From UBA9547 sp043769845 (GTDB lineage: Bacteria; Bacteroidota; Bacteroidia; Cytophagales; UBA9547): a stretch of 18,124 nt of DNA. The notes under the pieces were generated by a model. It did not search any database. It had not been told where the DNA came from and was given only the letters and a program-made list of their open reading frames with translations. Numbering within the stretch: position 1 is the first letter of the stretch; each line of letters begins with the position of its first letter. Positions 6,408 through 14,250 of this stretch are shown here, one piece after another. The DNA lies in assembly GCA_043769845.1 (NCBI GenBank), contig JAYVIX010000100.1, forward strand, positions 1 through 18,124, given 5' to 3'. The translations under genes and the position numbers were made by a program.

Positions 6408-7298
6408 ATGAAAAAATCAGGTCTTATTATAGCAGCCACTTTAGTACTTTCGACATCTGTATTTGCACAGCACGAAGGAGCTAAACATCATAGCCATACC
6501 CAAACACTGAAATCAAAGAAATTAAACGCTTTGAACTTCATAAAAGTCACTGGCGGCTTGGGCTTGTCTACTTATTACGGAGATATATGTGATGGCTGGG
6601 ACTGTTATAAATTACGCCATTCACTTTCTGCAGGTGCGTATTTCAGATACAACAATCGCTTTTCTTTCAGAGCAGATGGTTTCTGGACTCGACTTGCGAA
6701 TGATGATAAAACTTACAAAAAACATAGGAATTTGGCTTTTAGGACAGACGTTTTTGAATTCTCTGCTTCGACAATGTTTGATATTTTCCCATTTGAGCAT
6801 AAGTTTGAGAAACGTAGGGCTGTAGAACCTTATGCACACGCAGGAATAGGTGTAGTTTACTTTAATCCAATGGGAAAGCTTAATGACAAATGGGTTAGTT
6901 TGAACAAGTACGAAACAGAAGGCAAGGATTACATAAAGTCTTCACTTGTTGTGCCCTTTGGTGTAGGAGTTAGAACGAGGTTGCGCCATGATATAAATAT
7001 CGCAGGAGAGTTTACCTATCGTTTGACGTTCACTGATTATCTTGATGATGTAAGCAGCAAACATTATATAGAGCCTAACAAATTTCCTGGCGGGGCAACT
7101 TCCGAGGCAGCAATTTTGTCAAACAGATCTGATATTCCATACTTCAAAGAAAGGGTAAGAGGTAATCCTAAAAAAAATGATGGATATTTTACTTTCAGTG
7201 TAAAGGTAGAATATATGATTATGGCTTTTAGTGATTTAAGATCAAAAGGAAACTTGAACAGAGTTCCAACAGGAAAGAAAACGATTAAAAGAAGATAA
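6408..7298 (+). CDS. DUF6089/PorG-like outer-membrane beta-barrel protein
   Basis: Predicted 296-residue exported protein. The signal peptide MKKSGLIIAATLVLSTSVFA|Q fixes the start at ATG 6408, which has GGAG six bases upstream; ATG at 6396 would add only MEYL. The mature part opens with VTGGLGLSTYYGDI, then alternating aromatic/polar strands: AGAYFRYNNRFSFRADGFW, the NLAFRTDVFEFSA segment, EPYAHAGIGVVYFNP, VPFGVGVRTRL, and FTYRLTFTDYLDDVSSKHY. This order (YYGD, R-N-L-F-R, AGIG-YFNP, TEG, FG-GV, TFTDYLDDVS) resembles DUF6089 proteins, the family that includes the T9SS component PorG; I matched it from memory, not by search. The C-terminal 60 residues are basic and less barrel-like. It probably forms its own transcript from the strong promoter just upstream. 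Functional PorG versus a paralogue is unresolved. Confidence 0.7.
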   Translation: MKKSGLIIAATLVLSTSVFAQHEGAKHHSHTQTLKSKKLNALNFIKVTGGLGLSTYYGDICDGWDCYKLRHSLSAGAYFRYNNRFSFRADGFWTRLANDDKTYKKHRNLAFRTDVFEFSASTMFDIFPFEHKFEKRRAVEPYAHAGIGVVYFNPMGKLNDKWVSLNKYETEGKDYIKSSLVVPFGVGVRTRLRHDINIAGEFTYRLTFTDYLDDVSSKHYIEPNKFPGGATSEAAILSNRSDIPYFKERVRGNPKKNDGYFTFSVKVEYMIMAFSDLRSKGNLNRVPTGKKTIKRR

Positions 7299-7315
7299 TC
7301 TCCCATACAGTTTAT

Positions 7316-7358
7316 AAAAAAGGAAAGGCTTGGATTAAATCCAAGCCTTTCCTTTTTT
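7316..7358. terminator. Bidirectional hairpin terminator with the hemF stop codon in its loop
   Basis: Arms 7316-7334 and 7340-7358 pair over 19 bp (A6, a GC-rich core, T6) around loop 7335-7339. It has an A-tract on one side and a T-tract on the other, so it works in both directions between the convergent PorG-like gene (stop 7298) and hemF. The loop contains the hemF TAA (7337-7335), so the last seven or so hemF codons form one arm of the stem. Confidence 0.85.
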
Positions 7359-8222
7359 TAGATATTCTAATGTCTTTTCCTCTACACTTTGTGGTTGTGG
7401 TACATAATTGTAGTGCCATTCAGCCATTGGCGGCATGCTCATCAAGATGGATTCTACACGACCATCAGATTCTAGCCCAAACTTTGTACCACGGTCGTAC
7501 ACGAGGTTAAATTCCACATATCGGCTTCGTCTAATTGCTTGCCATTTTTTGTTTTCTTCTGTAAATACAGTAAGCTGTTTTTTCTGGATAATATGTGCAT
7601 AAGTAGCTGCAAATGTGCGACCAACAGCACACACAAACTGAAAAATTGACTCTTTCTCATGCTCGGCTCCTTTTAAGTGATCGAAGAAAATGCCACCAAT
7701 GCCTCTTGTTTCATTTCGGTGTTGGATGAAAAAATAGTCGTCCGCCCATTGTTTGAACTTCGAATAATAACTAGGATCAAAAGCGTCACAGGTGCTTTTC
7801 AATTGTTGGTGAAAAAATGAAGCTTCTTCCTCATCCACATAAATAGGTGTAAGATCTATTCCACCTCCAAACCACCATGTTTGACCTGGAAGTTCGAAAT
7901 ATCTGATATTCATATGTATGATTGGAACAAATGGATTACTTGGATGCATCACGATGGAAACTCCTGTGGCATAAAAATCTTCCGCATTCATGCCAAAAGC
8001 TTGCTTCATTTGGTCGGTTACGGTGCCAAATACTTCCGAAAAATTTACGCCTGCTTTTTCGAGTATATTTCCGTTTTGCAATACTCTGGTATTTCCGCCC
8101 CCTCCTTGACTTCGCTTCCATATATCGGAAACGAACGTGCTTTTTCCATCTAATTTTGATATTTCAGAACAAATTTCTTCTTGAATTTTTCTGAATTCGT
8201 TTGCAATTGCCTCTTTATTCAT
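7335..8222 (-). CDS. hemF: Coproporphyrinogen III oxidase, oxygen-dependent
   Basis: Oxidative decarboxylation of coproporphyrinogen III to protoporphyrinogen IX in haem synthesis; cytosolic, O2-requiring. The 295 residues match the usual size. Signatures: SQGGGGNTRVLQNG (38-51), VMHPSNPFVPIIHMNIRYFE with His93 and His103, WWFGGGIDLTPIYV (116-129), HRNETRGIGGIFFDHL, then RRSRYVEFNLVYDRGTKFGL and the late segment ILMSMPPMAEWHYNY. It starts 3 nt after the tamL stop and is almost certainly co-transcribed with it. Use of HemF indicates haem synthesis under aerobic conditions. The C-terminus KKGKAWI is encoded inside the terminator hairpin. Confidence 0.96.
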   Translation of the reverse strand: MNKEAIANEFRKIQEEICSEISKLDGKSTFVSDIWKRSQGGGGNTRVLQNGNILEKAGVNFSEVFGTVTDQMKQAFGMNAEDFYATGVSIVMHPSNPFVPIIHMNIRYFELPGQTWWFGGGIDLTPIYVDEEEASFFHQQLKSTCDAFDPSYYSKFKQWADDYFFIQHRNETRGIGGIFFDHLKGAEHEKESIFQFVCAVGRTFAATYAHIIQKKQLTVFTEENKKWQAIRRSRYVEFNLVYDRGTKFGLESDGRVESILMSMPPMAEWHYNYVPQPQSVEEKTLEYLKKGKAWI

Positions 8223-8225
8223 GGT

Positions 8226-10685
8226 TTAGAACGGATACCCAATTCCGATGTTTAAAATTCCAAATTCTTTCCTATTGATAATATTAGTGTACGACCATTG
8301 TTTTACCACAAATCGTTCCGCGACTTTGTAGGCTGGGTCGTATACTTTCATTCCCAAATCGAACCGGACGAGGATGAAGGTAAAGTTGAATCGCAAACCA
8401 ACACCAGTCCCCACAGCAATTTCTTTGTAGAATCTTGTAGGGTTGAACTGGCCTGATTCTTCAGATGTGAGCGAAGTTCCTAATCGCCAAACGTTACCAA
8501 AATCGGCAAATACGGCTCCTTCGATGAATTTTATGATCTTAAAACGGGATTCAGCACTTGCTTCCAGAATGATTTCGCCTGGTTGTTCGAATTTATAATC
8601 GAAGCTTCCGTTAGCCAATTTGTTGACAGGTGCTTGCGAACCTGGCCCCAGCCGCCTCGGTCGCCATGCTCTGATGCTGTTACTTCCACCAGAGAAAAAA
8701 TATTTTTCGTAGGGAAGTGTTCTGTTTTCACTACTCGAAAAGGCCAACCCTCCATTTAGTCGAAAAGCAAATTGGCTTTTGGGCAAAACAGATCGATAGA
8801 TTCTATAATCAGCACTGAATTTCAGAAACTTATAATAAGAAAGTTCGCCAAAAAGCAAATCATCCGAATTGATAATTTTAGTTTCCTTGAGCCGTTGTTC
8901 GAAGAATCTCAAACTTGTTCCGCCAGTTTCGGCAAAAAGTCGTAGAAAACGTCCATTCACAAAACGTGTAAAATCGTTGTTGTTGTACAAATAGGTAAAG
9001 TGCATACTTGATACAAACGAAGGCAAAAAGCTGGTATAAAGAGTGTTGCCTTGCAGGAGTAATGTCTGCAAATAATCATTGAACGATTGCGTTTTATAAG
9101 GAGTTTGTACCACGTTGAGGTCAGCAATAGACAAAATATAACGTGAATAAGTATTCCTGATAAAAGTATAATTGACGGCCAATTTGTAATTTCTCCGCGA
9201 ATATTCGGGGCGAACAATGTTGTTAAACGAAAAGCTAAAACGAGTTTTGGGAAAATAATTATTGAACTTGAATCTTAATTTGGTCGGGAAATACATTTGT
9301 GGAAACGTAATTCCGACATCGACCGAACCTTCTGCTGTTTTGTATACCACATTTGCATCGGTGGCACTCGCCACGCCTTCGATTCCGTATCGAATACTTG
9401 CATCCACGTTTTCGCATCCACGCAGCACGTTTCTATTTAAAAACGAGATACTTCCCTGCGGCCCTGGCAAACCTTGCGTGACATTAAGGCCCCATTCGTC
9501 AGTTATTTGGTATTTTTTGTTCGAATTCAAAACAATAAACATATTAAGTGTCGAGTCATTGGCCACTACATAGCGCACATCGACATATTTAAAATTGTCT
9601 AAATTACTTAGATTCAGCTGAGTGTTAGTGGTTTTTTCTTGACTATAATAATCATCAGGTCGAAATTTGATTTTCCCTGCGATCACTTTTTTCCCAAACC
9701 GATTTTTGGCTTGTACGAATTGCACCTTGTCGTACCAAATAGTGTCTAATTTGTTTTTGGCAAACTTGCTGTATTCAAGCAAACAAGTAATCGTGCCGAT
9801 TCGATATTGCCTAAAAATGGCCGAATTGGAATCTGACACAATTTTCAAATGCACACTTGCCGAAAAAGGACTTGCGTTTGTATCCACCACATAGCTGACA
9901 GATTGTTTGTCGAAACCAAAATATCCATTGTCTTTCAGTAACTTATCTATTCGGTCTCGCTCTTGCACCAAACTCGATTCATCCAACCTTCGACCAATTC
10001 GGACTGCACTATGGTTTGCTTCCAAAAGCATCAGAGACTCCACTTTTGTATTGGCCACTTCGTACGTGATTGTGTCTATTTTGTGGGCTTGGCCTTCCTC
10101 CACACGATACAAAACGGCTATTTTTTTGCCGGTTGTATCATAGATTGTTTTTACTTGATTATGAAAATAGCCTTTCGCTTTCAGCATTTGCTGCATCATT
10201 TCGGCAGTGCGTTCTAATCGGTATTTGTCGGCTATTGCAGGTGCTTCGCCAAATGTGCGCATGAATCCATTTCCTTCTTTTTCGCGCCTATCCAGTTTAG
10301 TTAGTTTTTCTTCTTTTACATCTTTCAAATAGGCCACATGCTTGGGGTGTAGCGAATCTTTTGCGATTTTGCGATCGTATTTTAAGCGTACTTTTTCCTT
10401 CTTTTTCTCGATTTTATCTTTGAATTGAAGTGAACTGCCTATGATATAAAAGTAGAAATAAGGCTTTGAACCTAATATAAACAGTTTTCGATTTGGCTTT
10501 TGCTGATATAATGGAGTGAATTTGTCCTTCGAAACCGCTTTCGCACCTTTCGTTTCGACACTCGAAAGCAAATATTCATCTTTTCCGATTGCTCCCTTCT
10601 TTTCCAAATACCGAATAGTATTACAAGAACTTTGGAAGAAAGAAAAAGCGATGGAAAACAGTATGTAAATTTGGGATTTACTCAA
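8226..10685 (-). CDS. tamL: TamL-like lipoprotein of the BamA/TamA (Omp85) superfamily
   Basis: Predicted 819-residue outer-membrane assembly factor. The N-terminus is a lipoprotein signal (hydrophobic IYILFSIAFSFF, lipobox QSSC, lipidated Cys21), the hallmark of TamL, the Bacteroidota lipid-anchored TamA relative. After a basic linker (60-130) come POTRA-like repeats, including RLERTAEMMQQMLKAKGYF and IDKLLKDNGYFGF. From about residue 400 the protein is strand-rich, ending in a surface-antigen-type barrel: KYFFSGGSNSIRAWRPRRLGPG (the conserved G-G--S-RG/W-----G region), ASAESRFKIIKFIEGAVFADFGNVW, GTGVGLRFNFTFILVRFDLGMKVYDP, and the terminal GIGYPF with C-terminal Phe. No ATG is available near the N-terminus; TTG 10685 gives a complete lipoprotein signal. 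No tamB lies beside it in this window. Downstream hemF follows after 3 nt. Confidence 0.85.
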   Translation of the reverse strand: MSKSQIYILFSIAFSFFQSSCNTIRYLEKKGAIGKDEYLLSSVETKGAKAVSKDKFTPLYQQKPNRKLFILGSKPYFYFYIIGSSLQFKDKIEKKKEKVRLKYDRKIAKDSLHPKHVAYLKDVKEEKLTKLDRREKEGNGFMRTFGEAPAIADKYRLERTAEMMQQMLKAKGYFHNQVKTIYDTTGKKIAVLYRVEEGQAHKIDTITYEVANTKVESLMLLEANHSAVRIGRRLDESSLVQERDRIDKLLKDNGYFGFDKQSVSYVVDTNASPFSASVHLKIVSDSNSAIFRQYRIGTITCLLEYSKFAKNKLDTIWYDKVQFVQAKNRFGKKVIAGKIKFRPDDYYSQEKTTNTQLNLSNLDNFKYVDVRYVVANDSTLNMFIVLNSNKKYQITDEWGLNVTQGLPGPQGSISFLNRNVLRGCENVDASIRYGIEGVASATDANVVYKTAEGSVDVGITFPQMYFPTKLRFKFNNYFPKTRFSFSFNNIVRPEYSRRNYKLAVNYTFIRNTYSRYILSIADLNVVQTPYKTQSFNDYLQTLLLQGNTLYTSFLPSFVSSMHFTYLYNNNDFTRFVNGRFLRLFAETGGTSLRFFEQRLKETKIINSDDLLFGELSYYKFLKFSADYRIYRSVLPKSQFAFRLNGGLAFSSSENRTLPYEKYFFSGGSNSIRAWRPRRLGPGSQAPVNKLANGSFDYKFEQPGEIILEASAESRFKIIKFIEGAVFADFGNVWRLGTSLTSEESGQFNPTRFYKEIAVGTGVGLRFNFTFILVRFDLGMKVYDPAYKVAERFVVKQWSYTNIINRKEFGILNIGIGYPF
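10666..10673 (+). promoter_or_regulatory. Putative -7 box of the RNA methyltransferase gene
   Basis: TAAATTTG matches TAnnTTTG exactly and lies 23 nt upstream of the ATG at 10697, inside the signal-peptide codons of the opposite-strand tamL. No convincing -33 TTG at 19-20 nt upstream. Confidence 0.45.
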
Positions 10686-10696
10686 AATAAGGGGAG

Positions 10697-11428
10697 ATGC
10701 TAAGCAAAGCAGACATCAAGTTCATCAATTCTTTGCAAAATAAGAAATACCGCAAAATTGAACACGCATTTTTGGTCGAAGGTCACAAAAATGTACAAGA
10801 AGTATTGGTTTCCGATTATCAGGTAGCCAGAGTTTTGTGTACTGCCTCTTATTTTCAGGAGTTGAATAAAAACAAGCAAAATGCACCGATAGAAATTATT
10901 ACCGAAAAAGAACTCGCCCAACTAGGTACTTTGGAAACCAACCATAGTGCTTTGGCGGTTGTAAAAACGAAAGAAATACAAATTCCTGAAATTGAAGGAC
11001 TGACCATTGCGCTGGATGGAATAAACGACCCAGGCAATCTCGGGACGATTATCCGAATTGCAGATTGGTATGGAATCCGAAACATTGTATGTAGTAATGA
11101 CACGGTCGATGTCTATAACCCGAAAGTGATCAATGCCACCAAAGGTTCTTTTACCAGAGTGAATACTTTTTATACTGATTTGGAATCCTACTTTCAGGTA
11201 AATAAAAATATTCCTGTTTTGGCTGCCTGTATGGAAGGCAACTCATTATATAAACTTGAACAAACATTTCCATGTATTCTTTTGATGGGAAATGAAGCGA
11301 ACGGAATAAATGAAATATTATTCAATTATGTGACAAATAAAATTAGTATTCCAAGAATAGGTGCAGCCGAATCGCTCAATGTAGGTGTAGCCACTGGAAT
11401 AATTGTGGACCGGTTGTTGAATGTTTAA
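10697..11428 (+). CDS. SpoU/TrmH-family RNA 2'-O-methyltransferase
   Basis: SAM-dependent ribose methylation of rRNA or tRNA, SPOUT knot fold. The 243 residues comprise an N-terminal substrate-binding domain (KYRKIEHAFLVEGHKNVQEVL, L30e-like) and a catalytic domain with all three family motifs: motif 1 NDPGNLGTIIR (110-120) with the catalytic-type Asn and Arg, motif 2 MGNEANGI (197-204), and motif 3 IPRIGAAESLNVGVATGI (218-235). Organisation resembles RlmB/TsnR-type 23S rRNA methyltransferases, but the target base cannot be named from sequence alone. The start is only 11 nt from the tamL start codon on the other strand. The TAA overlaps the first bases of the following terminator. Confidence 0.9.
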   Translation: MLSKADIKFINSLQNKKYRKIEHAFLVEGHKNVQEVLVSDYQVARVLCTASYFQELNKNKQNAPIEIITEKELAQLGTLETNHSALAVVKTKEIQIPEIEGLTIALDGINDPGNLGTIIRIADWYGIRNIVCSNDTVDVYNPKVINATKGSFTRVNTFYTDLESYFQVNKNIPVLAACMEGNSLYKLEQTFPCILLMGNEANGINEILFNYVTNKISIPRIGAAESLNVGVATGIIVDRLLNV

Positions 11429-11466
11429 GCGAAGGTGATCATGACCGAACATGATCACCTTCGCTT
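11427..11466. terminator. Bidirectional terminator between convergent methyltransferase and PBP genes
   Basis: A perfect 17-bp stem (11427-11443 with 11450-11466) and 6-nt loop (accgaa). The first two bases of the left arm belong to the methyltransferase TAA (11426-11428), and the T-run after the right arm (11467-11469) merges with the TAA of the PBP gene (11470-11468). The 39 nt between the two stop codons are therefore almost wholly hairpin. Confidence 0.85.
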
Positions 11467-11467
11467 T

Positions 11468-13744
11468 TTATTCAAAATCTATCTTTTTCTCTGGTGCCAC
11501 ATATTGATCAGTTCCTGAGGTGTCTGCGGAAGTCCGCTTCTTTCCACTTTTATAACGTTGGCAATTAAGTTCTACATCAAAACCTGCTGGTCGTTTGAAA
11601 TATCCTTTTTTGATGCCTGTGGTGCTGTCGGCATATACTTTTTCGTAGAATTTGCCCACGATCGGAAGTGCAAGTTTGGAACCTTGTCCCAACGCGTAAG
11701 TTCTAAAATGGATACTTCGGTCTTCGCCTCCGACCCAAGCACCTGCTACCAAATTGTGAGTGATGGCCATAAACCAACCATCTGAATAATTAGATGTCGT
11801 ACCTGTTTTTCCGCCTACTTCGTTGCCACGAGTGATGCCATAACGATGTAATCCTAAGGCCGTTCCGTCTTTTTCTTCGGTTCCACCTTTGAGCATGTGT
11901 ACCATTTTATAAGCACTTTCCTCATTCATAGCCTCTTTCGTTTGTGGTACAAATTCTTGGATCACATTTCCATATTTGTCTTCGATGCGGGTGATAAAGA
12001 TTGGCTCTGTCCAAGTACCATTGTTGGCAAAAGTGCTGTAAGCATTGACCAATTCATAAATAGAAACATCGCTAGAACCCAAACACAAAGCCGGAACGGC
12101 CTCCAGCGGACTCGTAATTCCAAGTTTCAGAGCAGTTGCTGCTACTTTTTCTGGGCCTACGATTTTCATCATATTAGCCGTGATCGAATTGACCGAACGA
12201 GCCATTGCTTGGCGCAAAGTCATAGTCTGGCCTGTATATTTTCCTTCGCTATTTTGAGGTGTCCAAGTTTTATTTTCATTTCCATCAAAAAACTGGAACG
12301 TAGTAGGCACATCTTGAAATTCGTCACAAGGCGTATACCCATTTTCCATTGCAGTAGCATACACAAAGGGCTTAAAAGTAGAACCAGGTTGTCTGCGTGC
12401 TTGCTTTACATGGTCGTATTTGAAAAATTTATGGTTCACGCCACCTACCCAAGCTTTGATATGGCCATTGGTCGGGTCCATACTCATAAAACCTGCTTGC
12501 AAGTATTTTTTGTAATAAGCGATTTCCTGAATAGGACTCATTACGGTATCAATCTCGCCTTTGTACGCAAACACAGTGACCTTTCGTTTTTTGTTCATAT
12601 AGAACTTGACAGAGTCTTTGTTGCCTTCGTAAGCGGTGTTGTATTGCTGATAGATGTCGGTTCGTTTCGAAACTGATTCGATGAAATTGGGAATTTCTTT
12701 TCCGTTTTCGGACACCCACGGATTGCGACCTTTCCAATGTTCAAAAAATTTAGACTGAATGATTGTCAAATGTTCATTTAGAGCTTGTTCGGCATAGATC
12801 TGCACTTTTGAATGAATGGTGGTGTAAATTTTCAGTCCATCAGAATACAAGTCGAATTTGTTTTTGGCACACCAGTCGATCAAATAATTGCTTACCATCG
12901 AGCGGAAATAAGTGGCAGATCCTTTGTTGTGGTTTTCGACCTTGAATTTGAGTTCGATCGGGAGTGCCTTCATCGAATCAAGCGACTTGACAGAGATGTA
13001 GTTGTATTTCTCCAATTGTTCCAAAACAGTATTTCGTCTGTTTAGTGCATTTTTGGGATTCAGAACTGGACTATAAAGCGTTGGAGCTTTCAAGACACCC
13101 ACCAAAATGGCACATTCAGGATAAGTTAGATCCATTGGCTTTTTTGCAAAAAAGGTTTGTGCAGCCACTTGAATTCCAAAAGCATTACTTCCAAAATCAA
13201 CCGTATTGAGGTACATGGTCATGATTTCTTCTTTGGTATAAGAATTTTCAATTTTGACAGCCGTAATCCATTCTTTTGTTTTGATTATGACGGTTTTGAT
13301 CAGCGGTATTTTGCTCAATAAACCTTCATATGCTTCCTCTCGCGTCCCAAATAAATTTTTTATTAACTGCTGAGTAATCGTGCTCGAACCTCTTCGCTGG
13401 CCTGTCAATAAGGTGGGAACTATTGCCAAAAGTCCTTTTAAATCGATCCCTGAATGTTCGTGGAAACGCACATCTTCAGTTGCGATAAGTGTATTGACAA
13501 AAAGAGGTGAGATATTCTCATATTCAACTGGCGTACGATTTTCGCGAAAATATTTGCCCAATAAGACTTTGTCTTCTGAATACAACTCTGAAGCAACTTC
13601 GCTTTTGGGGTTTTCCAGTTTGTCGAAAGAGGGCATTTCGCCAAAAAGGTAAAGGAAATTGATTTGGACTAAAAAAATCCACAAAATGATGCCTATAAAA
13701 AACACCGCAAAACTGCCCCAGAGGTAGAAAATGATTTTTTGCAC
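11468..13744 (-). CDS. Bifunctional class A penicillin-binding protein (PBP1A-type)
   Basis: Builds peptidoglycan: glycan polymerisation and peptide cross-linking at the outer face of the inner membrane. It has 758 residues. N-terminal membrane anchor: IIFYLWGSFAVFFIGIILWIFLV (about 4-26, shown here in part as the hydrophobic run). GT51 transglycosylase: ATEDVRFHEHSGID with catalytic Glu90, RRGSSTITQQLIKNLF (117-132), KTKEWITAVKIE, and YLNTVDFGSNAFGI. Transpeptidase: SxxK as STFK (Ser455, Lys458), SxN as SVN (517-519), KTG at 646-648 in GGKTGTTSNYSDGW. All active-site motifs are intact. A short Lys/Asp-rich tail follows (KSGKKRTSADTSGTD). The only plausible start is GTG 13744; an in-frame stop lies just upstream. 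It sits after a terminator, so it likely has its own promoter in the short gap (a TAAATTTT sequence is present but weak). Confidence 0.94.
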   Translation of the reverse strand: MQKIIFYLWGSFAVFFIGIILWIFLVQINFLYLFGEMPSFDKLENPKSEVASELYSEDKVLLGKYFRENRTPVEYENISPLFVNTLIATEDVRFHEHSGIDLKGLLAIVPTLLTGQRRGSSTITQQLIKNLFGTREEAYEGLLSKIPLIKTVIIKTKEWITAVKIENSYTKEEIMTMYLNTVDFGSNAFGIQVAAQTFFAKKPMDLTYPECAILVGVLKAPTLYSPVLNPKNALNRRNTVLEQLEKYNYISVKSLDSMKALPIELKFKVENHNKGSATYFRSMVSNYLIDWCAKNKFDLYSDGLKIYTTIHSKVQIYAEQALNEHLTIIQSKFFEHWKGRNPWVSENGKEIPNFIESVSKRTDIYQQYNTAYEGNKDSVKFYMNKKRKVTVFAYKGEIDTVMSPIQEIAYYKKYLQAGFMSMDPTNGHIKAWVGGVNHKFFKYDHVKQARRQPGSTFKPFVYATAMENGYTPCDEFQDVPTTFQFFDGNENKTWTPQNSEGKYTGQTMTLRQAMARSVNSITANMMKIVGPEKVAATALKLGITSPLEAVPALCLGSSDVSIYELVNAYSTFANNGTWTEPIFITRIEDKYGNVIQEFVPQTKEAMNEESAYKMVHMLKGGTEEKDGTALGLHRYGITRGNEVGGKTGTTSNYSDGWFMAITHNLVAGAWVGGEDRSIHFRTYALGQGSKLALPIVGKFYEKVYADSTTGIKKGYFKRPAGFDVELNCQRYKSGKKRTSADTSGTDQYVAPEKKIDFE

Positions 13745-13776
13745 TTCGTCTAAAATTTAAGGCAATTTAGCCAAAA

Positions 13777-13841
13777 AATAGCCGCAAATGCACGAATAGA
13801 CAGGCAGTGATATTGTTTCTATTCGTGCATTCGCGGCTATT
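13777..13841 (-). terminator. Hairpin terminator after the His-rich membrane protein
   Basis: Arms 13777-13800 and 13818-13841 pair over 24 bp with one non-Watson-Crick position. In plus-strand RNA it is an A-C mismatch; in minus-strand RNA it is a G-U wobble, so the fold is continuous only in the minus transcript. There it is followed by a U-run (the complement of A 13773-13778). It starts 7 nt after the stop of the 13849-14250 gene and stands before the PBP gene, separating the two minus-strand units. The gap 13745-13776 shows nothing else definite. Confidence 0.75.
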
Positions 13842-13848
13842 ATTACGA

Positions 13849-14250
13849 TTACTGATTCATCTGATGCAGATCGTCTGCAATAATGTGGGGGATATTCAAA
13901 AAAGGATCACTTTGCGAGTAGAGAATTCGGATTGAATCGTTCACTCCTAAATGCTGATGATTGTCGTGGTGTAATTCGGCTTCGTACACCAGACCTCTGT
14001 ATTTTTTGCTTTTCAGCATGAATTCGTATTCGAAATGCGACTTATTTTTGGTGGTACTTAGCTGGTTGGCTTGCTTGTATTTCACGATTTGGCCCCAAGC
14101 AGTTGCACTGTCGTGGTGCAAATAATCCATCACGATGTGGGCTCGATTGTGATGCTTGGGATCAGAATGTTGATCGTGCTTGTAGATGTACAAGAAGAAG
14201 AGTGGGGAAATGACCAGAAAAGCCCCAATGAGACCTATTCTACTTTTCAT
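13849..14250 (-). CDS. Small His-rich membrane-anchored protein of unknown function
   Basis: I do not recognise a named family. The 133-residue product has an uncleaved-looking N-terminal hydrophobic segment (IGLIGAFLVISPLFFLYIY, residues 5-23) after a basic start, then an exported domain with 14 histidines (about one residue in nine), many paired: H33-H34, H45-H46, LHHDNHQH. The distal part (SHFEYEFMLKSKKYRGLVYEA... GVNDSIRILYSQSDPFLN) faintly recalls DUF3592-like domains, where a hydrated beta domain ends in 'v.V.YdpsnP'. This is a weak resemblance. Metal binding is possible but inferred only from His content. It is preceded by a perfect -7 box (14301-14294) and followed by its own terminator, so it is a single-gene unit and looks real. 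Confidence 0.72.
   Translation of the reverse strand: MKSRIGLIGAFLVISPLFFLYIYKHDQHSDPKHHNRAHIVMDYLHHDSATAWGQIVKYKQANQLSTTKNKSHFEYEFMLKSKKYRGLVYEAELHHDNHQHLGVNDSIRILYSQSDPFLNIPHIIADDLHQMNQ

Noticed and set aside
9262..9573. 103-codon plus-strand frame inside tamL
   Set aside because: Antisense to the barrel region of tamL; no domain or ribosome site.
11897..12676. 259-codon open frame on the plus strand
   Set aside because: It lies wholly antisense to the well-supported PBP gene; the product is Phe/Ser/Arg-rich without domain structure. It is a shadow frame.
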